This document shows, one piece after another, positions 25,975 to 34,400 of a stretch of DNA of 64,000 nt (the first letter of the stretch is position 1; the number at the start of each line of letters is the position of its first letter). The DNA comes from Kocuria rosea (GTDB taxonomy: Bacteria > Actinomycetota > Actinomycetes > Actinomycetales > Micrococcaceae). The position numbers were made by a program, and so were the translations under genes. The notes beneath the pieces are model-generated. The model was not told the origin of the DNA and made no database searches. It worked only from the letters and a program-made list of their open reading frames with translations. The stretch spans positions 806,001-870,000 of the forward strand of contig NZ_CP035103.1 in the NCBI RefSeq assembly GCF_006094695.1. Reading direction: 5' to 3'.

Positions 25975-26340
25975 ATGGCCGACCTGTTCGACTTCAACCA
26001 CGGCGGCGCCACGCACCCCGGCTCTCGCGCCGCCGTCCACCCCGGGGCGGACTCCGGCGAGCACGTGGTGCTGTACACCGTGGTCACCGAGACGGACCGG
26101 CACATCGTCCTCGACGACGGCTTCACCTACGACAAGCGCACCGGTGTGGTCCAGGGCCCCGCGGGGCGCCCCACGCTGCAGAACCGCGTGACGGCCACCG
26201 AGGGCAGCGCGATGTTCGCCTCCTGGTCGGAGATCGCCCGGCAGCCCCGCCGCCCGGACGGACGCACGGAGGGCTCCGCCCCGCGGCGGGCCCCGGCGCG
26301 ACGCCTCGGCCCGCTGCTCCGCCGGCTCGGACGCCGGTGA
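25975..26340 (+). CDS. Small hypothetical protein
   Basis: The 121-aa product is not recognised. Residues about 29-60 form a regular beta-rich stretch (HVVLYTVVTETDRHIVLDDGFTYDKRTGVVQGP), residues to about 85 are mixed, and the C terminus is Arg/Pro-rich and basic. A strong ribosome binding site (AGGAGG) precedes the ATG at 25975, which supports expression. It stands between the MFS transporter and the aminotransferase on the same strand. Confidence 0.65.
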   Translation: MADLFDFNHGGATHPGSRAAVHPGADSGEHVVLYTVVTETDRHIVLDDGFTYDKRTGVVQGPAGRPTLQNRVTATEGSAMFASWSEIARQPRRPDGRTEGSAPRRAPARRLGPLLRRLGRR

Positions 26341-26442
26341 GGTCTCCGGCGACCTGCGGGGCCGCACGCTGAGGGCCGCCGGCACGGGCAGGCCATAGGC
26401 TGGTCGGCGGACCCGTCCACCCGTTCCCTTGAGGAGTGCACC

Positions 26443-27546
26443 GTGCCCCTGATCCAGCGACACCTGTTCGGCCCCGGCCCGTCCAACCCCTACCCGGAGG
26501 CCACGGCGGCGCTGGGCCACCCGCTGCTCGGCCACCTCGATCCCGCCTTCCTCGACGTCATGGACAGCGCCTGCGACGGCCTGCGCACCGTCTGGGGCAC
26601 GGACAACCGGCGCACCCTGCCGCTGAGCGCCACGGGCTCCGCCGGCATGGAGGCGGCGTTCGTCAACACGGTGGAGGAGGGCGACGTCGTCGTCGTCGCC
26701 GTCAACGGCCTGTTCGGCGAGCGGATGTGCGACGTCGCGGCCCGGTGCGGTGCCGAGGTGGTGCGCGTGGACTTCCCCTACGGGGAGCCGATCGACCCGC
26801 AGCGCGTCGCGGAGGCGCACCCGTCCCCCAAGATCATCGCGGCGGTGCACGCGGAGACCTCCACGGGCGTGCGCTCCGACATCGCCGCGCTGGGGGAGCT
26901 CAAGGGCGACGCCCTGCTGCTCGTGGACGCGGTCACGTCCATCGGCGGCATCGAGCTGCGCGCGGACGACTGGGGGGTGGACCTCGGCTACGCGGGCACC
27001 CAGAAGTGCCTGGGGGTCGCCCCGGGACTGGCGCCGTTCACGATCTCGGACGCCGCGTTCGAGCGCCGGGTGCAGCACCCCCGCTCCTGGTACCTGGACC
27101 TGGGCATGCTCGGCGGCTACGTGGGCGAGGCCCAGGGCCGGGCCCGGACCTACCACCACACCGCGCCCACGGCGATGATCGCGTCCCTGGACGCCGCGCT
27201 GCGCAGGATCGCCGAGGAGGGCCTGGAGAACGTCTGGGCCCGTCACCAGGCCGCGGGCGACGCGCTCCAGGCCGGGCTGCAGGACATGGGGCTGGAGCTG
27301 TTCGCCGCCGAGGGGCACCGCCTCCCGGAGCTGACCACGGTCAAGGTGCCCGAGGGCGTCGACTCCGCCTGGGTGCGGGCCTATCTGCTGGAGCACTTCT
27401 CCGTGGAGATCGGGGCGGGCGTGAAGGAGTACGCGAACACCGTGTGGCGGATCGGCCTGATGGGCCCCAACGCCGACGCCGGGTCGGTGACCCTCGTCCT
27501 GGGCGCCCTCCAGGAGGCGCTGCGGAAGGTCCCCGCCCTGGTGTGA
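26443..27546 (+). CDS. PLP-dependent class V aminotransferase (alanine-glyoxylate / serine-pyruvate type)
   Basis: The 367-aa product has GPGPSNPYPEA at the N terminus, SATGSAGMEAAF, HAETSTGVRSDI, VDAVTSIGG with the PLP-nitrogen Asp, and the Schiff-base lysine Lys188 in YAGTQKCLG. These are the features of alanine-glyoxylate/serine-pyruvate aminotransferases. The GTG start has GAGGAG upstream. The specific donor and acceptor cannot be fixed. Confidence 0.88.
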   Translation: MPLIQRHLFGPGPSNPYPEATAALGHPLLGHLDPAFLDVMDSACDGLRTVWGTDNRRTLPLSATGSAGMEAAFVNTVEEGDVVVVAVNGLFGERMCDVAARCGAEVVRVDFPYGEPIDPQRVAEAHPSPKIIAAVHAETSTGVRSDIAALGELKGDALLLVDAVTSIGGIELRADDWGVDLGYAGTQKCLGVAPGLAPFTISDAAFERRVQHPRSWYLDLGMLGGYVGEAQGRARTYHHTAPTAMIASLDAALRRIAEEGLENVWARHQAAGDALQAGLQDMGLELFAAEGHRLPELTTVKVPEGVDSAWVRAYLLEHFSVEIGAGVKEYANTVWRIGLMGPNADAGSVTLVLGALQEALRKVPALV

Positions 27547-27562
27547 GCCGCTCCGCGTCCGC

Positions 27563-27814
27563 TCAGATGAGGTCGGTCTCGGAGCGCTCGATGCGCTCCC
27601 CGGTGCCGGGGTCCGCCACCGTGCGGCGGGTGGAGCGGCGCCGGGACGGCACGGCGGCGGCGATCAGGACCAGCGCGAGGTAGGCCACGCCCACCCAGAA
27701 GATGATCTGGCCGGCGAGCGCGAGGTTCAGCGGTCCCACGACCGACGGCAGCGCCAGCCAGAGGATCAGGCCGACGGCGATGGTGATCAGGGGTCCGGCG
27801 GGGTTGAGGCGCAT
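27563..27814 (-). CDS. Small two-helix membrane protein
   Basis: The 83-aa product begins MRLNPAGPLITIAVGLILWLAL and has a second helix (AGQIIFWVGVAYLALVLIAAAV), then a basic tail. Small proteins of this shape are common in Micrococcaceae; function unknown. GAGAGGA lies 8 nt before the ATG, and an AT-rich promoter-like stretch (27850-27870) lies upstream. Confidence 0.7.
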   Translation of the reverse strand: MRLNPAGPLITIAVGLILWLALPSVVGPLNLALAGQIIFWVGVAYLALVLIAAAVPSRRRSTRRTVADPGTGERIERSETDLI

Positions 27815-28302
27815 GGCGGGGTCCTCTCGAGAGGGCGGGCGGAGCACGAGTTCATTAAGTAAAGCAAATCCATGTCCGATCATGCGGGACGCGCCGAGGA
27901 GGCCCCGGCGCACGCCCGGCGGCGACCCGGCCCGACGCGGAGGGTCATGTTCGGTCACGACGGCGCGGGCGCCCCGTGTCCCGCGGGGCGACCCGTGCTC
28001 CCCGGCCCGGCGCCGCGCTGCTCGGGCGGCCCGGGGGCGCGGCGGGGCGGAGCGGGAAGCGTGCTGCCGAAACCGCCGCTGGCAAGGCACGATCCCCCGG
28101 CCACTGCGCCGGCGGAGCACGCACCCGGGCGGCGCGGGTCTCCCGCGCACGCCGCCCGGCGGCCGGTGCGCCCCGTGCCGGTGGCACGACCCCGGGGTGC
28201 TCCGGCACGGAGCCGCCCGCCGGGGCGCCGGGGCCTGTAGCCGGACCCGTCCGGCTCTGCTTCTATTGAGGAACGTGGGGACCTACCGAGGAGGAACATC
28301 CG
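27815..28302. other. Non-coding intergenic region
   Basis: A stretch of 488 bp without a supportable gene. An AT-rich patch (TTCATTAAGTAAAGCAAATCC, about 27851-27871) probably holds the promoter of the gene at 27814. The rest is very GC-rich, and ORFs across it have skewed, low-complexity translations. TCTATTGAGGAAC near 28260-28273 may be promoter sequence for the gene at 28303. Confidence 0.4.
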
Positions 28303-28860
28303 ATGGAAACCTGGATCTGGATCGTGCTGGCCCTGGCCGTGCTGGCCGTGGTCGTCCTGGCCGTGCTGGCCGGGAGCCGCAAGAAGAAGGAGCGCGAGGC
28401 CGTGGAGCGGCGGGAGAACCAGCAGCGCGCCGCCGAGCTGCGCGCCCGCAGCGAGGAGGAGGACCTCTCGGCCCGCGAGCGGAAGGCGGACGCGGACGCG
28501 GCCCGCGCCGAGGCCGAGAAGGCCCGGATCGAGGCCGACCGCCTCGAGCAGGACGCCCAGCGGCGCACCGAGGACGCCGAGAAGGTCCGCCAGGAGGCGG
28601 AGACCCATCGCCGGGACGCCGCCTCGCTCGTCCCGGACGGGGACGACTCCACCCCTGCTGATGCCTCCCGCGGACGCCGCGAGGACGTCACCGATCGCGC
28701 CTCCGGGACGCGCTCCGACGAGGCCCCCTGGCAGGACGGCGACGCCGGACCGGACACCCGGACCCGGCACGACGGCGACACCCTGCACGGGGACACCCTG
28801 CACGACGGCAGCGCCCGCCCCGCCGGCGACCCCGGCCCCGGGGACCGGCCGCGCACCTGA
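28303..28860 (+). CDS. Membrane-anchored coiled-coil protein
   Basis: The 185-aa product has one N-terminal helix (WIWIVLALAVLAVVVLAVLAG), then KKKERE. A long charged Glu/Arg/Ala coiled-coil covers about residues 30-106, rich in Arg and Glu heptads. The tail is disordered, acidic and Gly/Asp/Thr-rich with a short repeat (GDTLHGDTLHDG). It is not recognised as a named family. The topology suggests a bitopic protein with a cytoplasmic coiled coil. GAGGAGGAA is upstream of the ATG. Confidence 0.7.
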   Translation: METWIWIVLALAVLAVVVLAVLAGSRKKKEREAVERRENQQRAAELRARSEEEDLSARERKADADAARAEAEKARIEADRLEQDAQRRTEDAEKVRQEAETHRRDAASLVPDGDDSTPADASRGRREDVTDRASGTRSDEAPWQDGDAGPDTRTRHDGDTLHGDTLHDGSARPAGDPGPGDRPRT

Positions 28861-28889
28861 GCCCCGGCTCGGACGCGGCGGTCGTCGAG

Positions 28890-28949
28890 CCGCGGAGAGC
28901 GAGCGGGGCCGGTGCGGGATCCCGCACCGGCCCCGCTCATTCTCCGCGG
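28890..28949. terminator. Bidirectional terminator: 38-bp perfect palindrome
   Basis: GAGCGGGGCCGGTGCGGGA and its exact complement form a perfect palindrome at 28901-28938, and an outer pair CCGCGGAGA/TCTCCGCGG extends it to 28890-28949. It separates two convergent genes and touches the stop of the Stealth gene. Confidence 0.85.
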
Positions 28950-30479
28950 TCACTTCTCCCAGGGAGCCTTGATGGGGTAGTAGCGCTCCAGGAACTCCGT
29001 CATCCGCTCCGCGCGCTCGGGACCGGGCACCTCCGGGAAGCTGCCGTCGTTGAGGCAGAACATGTCGAGGTTGCGGCGGCCGAGCAGCTTCTCCATCTGC
29101 TGCAGCCCGGCGCGCGTGGTGGTGTCCACGTACTCCGTGCGGGCCGTCTCCTGGGTCACGGCCCGGCCGGTCAGCAGCGCGTAGTAGTGGTAGAGCGAGT
29201 TCGTCACCGAGATGTTGTCCGCCGCGCGGAAGCGGCTGGACGCGGTGCGGGCGAACTCCGCCGGGAACTCCCGCTCCATCTCGGCCACCACGCTGCGCCG
29301 CAGGGGCGCGGCGCAGTGCTGCAGGTGGCGGGTGGTGATCCGGCCGAAGCGCTCCCACAGGAGCCGGCGGTTGACGCGGGCGGCGTTCTCGAAGCCGGAG
29401 CGCTCGGCGGAGTTCTCGCCCAGGCCGATGCGGGTCTCGTTCTCCACGAACTTCGTGATCCCGCCCGGGGAGAAGAACAGCGCCGGGCCGATCGGGCGGC
29501 CGAAGAACATGTCGTCGTTGGAGTACAGGTAGTGCTCCGAGAGCCCCTCGATGTGGTGCAGCTGCGCCTCCACCGCCTGGGAGTTGTAGATCGGCAGGGC
29601 CGAGGTGTCCGCGAAGAACTCCTCGCTGCGCACGACCCGCACGCGCGGGTGCTCGGCCAGCCACGCCGGCGGCCGGGAGTCGGTGGCGATGTAGATGTTG
29701 CGCACCCAGGGGGCGAACATGTGCACCGAGCGCAGGGCGTACTTCAGCTCGTCGACCTGCCGGAAGCGGGCCTCGTGCGCGTCGCCCTCGCCCACCACGG
29801 CGTCGGCCATGTACGAGGCCCGGACCCTGCGGTACTCCTCGTCGGAGCCGTCCACCCACGAGAAGATCATGTCGACCGCGAAGTCGATGTCGATGGCGTG
29901 GTCGGCGAACATGTTCTCGATCGTGGGCCAGGTGAGGCCGAAGCGCTCCACGGTGCCGCGCACGGCCTCGGCCACCGGGACGGTGCGCCGGGTCAGCGAG
30001 TTCTCGATGGGCAGCCGGATCTCGTCCTCGCCGAACTCCCACAGCTCCACCTGCACCCCGGTGCCGGCGCCGTAGTAGAGCCTGGCCTCCGCGGAGTAGT
30101 GGGGCCGGAACAGCCGCAGGACCCGCGCGTTGCGGCGCGAGGACAGCTCGCCGTCGGCCAGCAGCTGCACGGTCTTCTTCTTGGTGTCCATCGGCTTGAC
30201 GTAGTACGGCTCGCCCACGGCCGCGTCCACCAGGGCCTGCCGGAGCCGGGGCCGGTCCTTGAGGTCCACGGCGATGACGGGGCGCTCGTCGTTGCCCCGC
30301 ACCAGCAGGTAGTCGACGCCCGCCGAGTCCAGGACCCCGCGCAGGAAGAGCAGGTTCTGGACCATGACGTCGTGCGGGGTCTGGTCCGTGATCCGCAGCG
30401 CGAAGCGGTCCTTGTAGCGGACCACGTCCTCGCGCTGGTCCAGGGCCGCGGCAGAGGCACGGGAAGCGGAGCGGAACAC
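28950..30479 (-). CDS. Stealth-family sugar phosphotransferase
   Basis: The product (509 aa from the GTG at 30479) has the four Stealth conserved regions: AVDMIFSWVDGSDEEYR (CR1), RFRQVDELKYALRSVHMFAPWVRNIYIATD (CR2), HYLYSNDDMFFGRPI and the surrounding block (CR3), and a CR4-like CLNDGSFPE near the C terminus. Stealth enzymes transfer sugar-1-phosphates to build capsule or wall phosphoglycans. About 21 further in-frame codons run up to an ATC at 30540-30542 that has GAGGAGG four bases upstream, so the true start may be this non-standard codon. No ATG is in frame there. Confidence 0.87.
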   Translation of the reverse strand: MFRSASRASAAALDQREDVVRYKDRFALRITDQTPHDVMVQNLLFLRGVLDSAGVDYLLVRGNDERPVIAVDLKDRPRLRQALVDAAVGEPYYVKPMDTKKKTVQLLADGELSSRRNARVLRLFRPHYSAEARLYYGAGTGVQVELWEFGEDEIRLPIENSLTRRTVPVAEAVRGTVERFGLTWPTIENMFADHAIDIDFAVDMIFSWVDGSDEEYRRVRASYMADAVVGEGDAHEARFRQVDELKYALRSVHMFAPWVRNIYIATDSRPPAWLAEHPRVRVVRSEEFFADTSALPIYNSQAVEAQLHHIEGLSEHYLYSNDDMFFGRPIGPALFFSPGGITKFVENETRIGLGENSAERSGFENAARVNRRLLWERFGRITTRHLQHCAAPLRRSVVAEMEREFPAEFARTASSRFRAADNISVTNSLYHYYALLTGRAVTQETARTEYVDTTTRAGLQQMEKLLGRRNLDMFCLNDGSFPEVPGPERAERMTEFLERYYPIKAPWEK

Positions 30480-30606
30480 CTCGCCGTCCGTGCCGTCCTC
30501 GGGTGCCGCGAAGTACTCTGCGCCGAGCAGGGTCGTGTTGATGGTGCCTCCTCATGGTGTCGGGCCGCTGGGGCGGCGATCTCATGATAAGCCGCGGCGG
30601 CCGGAC

Positions 30607-31449
30607 TCAGGAGGGGAGGGGCTGGCAGCGCTCGCAGAACCACACCGCCCGGTCCCGCGGCGGCCCGGGGTACGGCTCGCCGGGCACGAGCTCGGCGTCG
30701 TCGATCCGCGCCTCCCGGACCGGGGCCCCGCACCGGCGGCACGGCTGCCGGCCGCGGCCGTAGACCCAGAACTGCTCGCCGCGACGGGCCGGGCCCCCCA
30801 CCGTGGAGCGCTGCGAGCGGTCCCGGTTGACGTGCAGCAGCCGGTGGGAGAGGTCCACGACCGCGCCGAGGACCGGGACCTCGGCCACCGGGGTGAAGGG
30901 GTGCAGCCGCTGGAGGAACAGGATCTCGTTGCGGTAGACGTTGCCGATGCCGGCGAGGTTGCGCTGGTCCATCAGCGCGGCCCCCACGCGCCGGAGCGGG
31001 TGGCGGGCGAGCCGGGCCAGGGCCTCCGCCCGGTCCCAGTCGGGGCCCAGCAGGTCCGGGCCGAGGTGGCCCACGAGCTCGTCCTCGTCGGCGGTGGCCA
31101 CGAGGTCCAGCATGCCGAGGTCGAAGCCGACGGCCTGCGCGGCCGCGTTCTCGAGCACCGCCCGCGCCTGGTGGCCGGGGCGCCGCCACCGGGCGCCCCG
31201 CGGGTAGACGTGCCACATGCCCTCCATGAGCAGGTGGGAGTGCAGGGTGAGCGGGGGCAGGCCGTCGGGCCCGCCGTCGGTGCGGACCAGCAGGTGCTTG
31301 CCCCGCGGCACCACCTCGGTCACGGTGCGCCCCGAGAGGTCCGCGGTGGCGATCGACGGGAACCGGAGGTCGCTGCGGGTCAGGATCCTCCCGGCCAGGG
31401 CGCGGCGCAGCAGGACGGCCTGGCGGTAGACGGTGTCACCCTCGGGCAC
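30607..31449 (-). CDS. nei2: Fpg/Nei-family DNA glycosylase (endonuclease VIII, Nei2)
   Basis: The 280-aa product has the mature N-terminal catalytic Pro2-Glu3 (MPEGDTVYRQA). The helix-two-turn-helix follows (DQRNLAGIGNVYRNEILFLQRLHP), and a C-terminal zinc finger (CRRCG ... CERCQ). It excises oxidised pyrimidines. It lies 27 nt after the lhr stop on the same strand; the lhr-nei2 pair is conserved in mycobacteria and other actinobacteria, pointing to joint DNA-repair function. Confidence 0.93.
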   Translation of the reverse strand: MPEGDTVYRQAVLLRRALAGRILTRSDLRFPSIATADLSGRTVTEVVPRGKHLLVRTDGGPDGLPPLTLHSHLLMEGMWHVYPRGARWRRPGHQARAVLENAAAQAVGFDLGMLDLVATADEDELVGHLGPDLLGPDWDRAEALARLARHPLRRVGAALMDQRNLAGIGNVYRNEILFLQRLHPFTPVAEVPVLGAVVDLSHRLLHVNRDRSQRSTVGGPARRGEQFWVYGRGRQPCRRCGAPVREARIDDAELVPGEPYPGPPRDRAVWFCERCQPLPS

Positions 31450-31476
31450 GGCCGCCCCCGGTGCTCGGGTCCGCGC

Positions 31477-34400
31477 TCATCGGCGCATCCTCAGGCCGCG
31501 CGGCGTCGAGTAGAACCCGCCGGCCAGCAGGGACTCCCGCACCGCGGTCTCGACGGGGCCGTGCCCCAGGACCCCGGCGCCGTTGACCTTCTCGACGGTC
31601 AGCTTGTCCACCGCGCCCCGGCGGACGATCTCGGCCACGGCGGGTCCGGCGGCGGCCAGGGCGGCCGCGTCGTCGGTGAACGCGAGCACGGTCCGCCCGC
31701 CGCGCTCCACGTACAGGGCCAGGGCGCCGTCCACGAGCACGACGACGGCGCCCGCCTTGCGCCCGGGCCGGTGCCGCCCCGCGGGCGCGTCCCGGCCGTC
31801 CGGGGCGGGCACGGACACGGGCTCCGGCCACTCGAGGGCCGCCCCGTAGGGGTTGGCGGGGTCGGTCGCGGCGAGCGCCAGCGCCACGGGCTCCTCGGCG
31901 CGGACCTGGTCGTCGGTGCTGAACGTGCGCAGGTGGTCCACCGTGGCGGCCTGCGCGAACTGGGCGGCGCCCAGGCCCTCGATGAAGTAGCCGCGGCGGG
32001 CCCGGCCCGTGTCCTCGAGCGTGGAGAGCACCTTGTAGACGGTGGCGAAGCCGCCGGGGAGCTCCTCGACCGCCACGGGGCCCTTGGTCACCACGCCGTA
32101 GCGGTCCATGAGCAGCTCCGCGGTGGCCGACGCCCGCAGCGTGGGGTCGAGGGGCTCGGGGCGCAGCATCGACCAGCGCCCGGCCACGAGCGGGGAGTCG
32201 TGGCGCTCCAGGGTGGCCGCCCGCGCCGGGGCACGCAGCGCCCCGCCGATCCCCGGGCGGGAGGCCGCGCCGGGCCGCAGCCGGGCGGCGCCCCGGCGGG
32301 ACGTGGTGCGTCCCCGCGGGGCCTGGGCCCGGTGCCGGTGGGCGGCCTGCCCGCCGGAGAGCAGGGTGCGCACGGGCAGGAAGGTGTCGTTGGTGATCAG
32401 CCCGGACCAGACGAGGTTCCACAGCGCGGTGGTCAGCGCCGGGGCGGGAACCGGGTCCCCGGCGGCGTCGAGCAGGCCCAGCAGCTGCGGGAAGAACCAC
32501 GCGCCGCCGGGGGCCAGGACGTCGAGGACCCGCCGCTCCAGCGTGGAGTCCAGGGCCGCCGCCGCGACCTCGAGGGTCTCGGCCGGGGGCAGGGTGAGCT
32601 GGGCCGCCTCGCTCAGGTGCAGCGACACCCATCCGTCGTCGCCCGCCAGGGACCCGGCCCCGGACCACAGGATCTCCCCGGTGGCGGTCAGCTCGTCCAG
32701 CAGCTCGGGCCGGTAGTCCGCCACCCGGGCGGCGAGCACCAGCGGCTCCCAGGCCGAGGCGGGGACGGCGACGCCCGCGAGCTGGTCCACCACCGTCAGC
32801 ACCCCGTCCTCGCCGCGCAGCTGGTGGCCCCGGCCCACGTGCTGCCAGGCCGGCAGGAACCGGGCGTAGACCTGCCCGGAGACGGGCTCAACGTCCCGGC
32901 GCAGCGCGGCCAGCGAGCGGCGCCGGATCCGGCGCAGCACCTCGGACTCGCACCACTCGGAGGCCGCCGGGCCGGCCCCGCCGCCGTCGGGGCGCACCGG
33001 CCGGAACTCGCCCTCGACCACGCGCCGGTCCGCGGCCAGCCGCTCCAGCGTGGTGCGCACCACGGCCGTGCCCAGCCCGAGCCGCGCCGCGGCCTCGTCC
33101 ACGGTGAACGGCCCGTGGGTGCGGGCGTAGCGGGAGACGAGGTCGGCCAGCGGGTCCTCGACCGGTTCCACGAAGGCCAGCGGCACCCCCATGGGCAGGG
33201 GCACGCCGAGCGCGTCGCGCAGCCGGGAGGCGTCCTCGATCGCGGCCCAGTGCTCGACGCCGCGCAGGTGCACGCGCAGGGCGCGGTTGGCGGCCACGAG
33301 CTGCTCGAGCCACCCGGCGGCGACGTCCTCGGAGCACGCGGACTCCGGGTCCCCGGGGTCCTGGAGCCGGCGGACGGCCTCGGCGGTGGTGAGCGGGCCG
33401 AGCAGGCGCAGCAGGTCGGCCGCGCCCTCGACCCCGCGCAGCCGCCGGTCCGGGGCCAGTCGCTGCAGCTCCGCCTCCGTGCGCTCGATGACGTCGGGGT
33501 CCAGCAGCTCCCGCAGCTCGGCGCGGCCCAGGAGCTCGTTGAGCAGGGCGGCGTCGAGGGACAGGACGGCCGCCTTGCGCTCCGCCAGCGGGGAGTCGCC
33601 CTCGTAGAGGAACTGGGCCACGTAGCCGAAGAGCAGGGTCCGGGCGAAGGGCGAGGGCTGCTCCGTGGTGGTCTCGACCACCCGGATCGCGCGCCGCTCG
33701 ACCGCCCGGTGCAGCTCCTTGAGCGCGGGCAGGTCGTAGACGTCCTGGAGGCACTCGCGGATCGTCTCGAGGATGATCGGGAACTGCGGGTACTTCCGGG
33801 CGACGTCCAGCAGCTGCGCCGAGCGCTGGCGCTGCTGCCACAGCGGGGAGCGCCGGCCGGGGTCGCGCCGGGGCAGCAGCAGGGCCCGGGCGGCGCACTC
33901 CCGGAACCGGGAGGCGAACAGCGCGGAGCCGCCCACCTCCTCGGTGACGATCTGGTCGAGCTCGTCGGCGTCGAAGAGGAACAGCTCCGCGCCCGGGGGC
34001 TCGTCCTCCATGGCCGGCACGCGCAGCACGATCCCGTCGTCGGCGGCCTGCGCGGAGCCGTCGAGGCCGTACCGCTCGTGCAGCCGGGCCCCCACGGCCA
34101 GCGCCCACGGGGCGTGCACGGGCATCCCGAACGGGGAGTGCAGCACCACGCGCCAGTCCCCGAGCTCGTCGTGGAAGCGTTCGACGACGAACAGCCGGTC
34201 CGACGGGACCTGCCCCACGGCCTCCTTCTGCTCGCCCACGTAGGCCAGCAGGTTGTCGGCGGCCCACTCGTCGAGACCGGCCGCGCGCAGCCGGGCGCGG
34301 GCGTCCTCCGCGGAGGCCCCGGCGATCTCGCGGTTGAACCGGCCCACCGCGCGGCCCAGCTCCACGGGCCGGCCGGGGCCGTCGCCGTGCCAGAACGGGA

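Noticed and set aside
27872..28240. A 122-codon ORF in the intergenic region before the coiled-coil gene
   Set aside because: Translation is Arg/Pro/Ala repetitive, there is no ribosome binding site, and competing ORFs of the same quality lie on the other strand.
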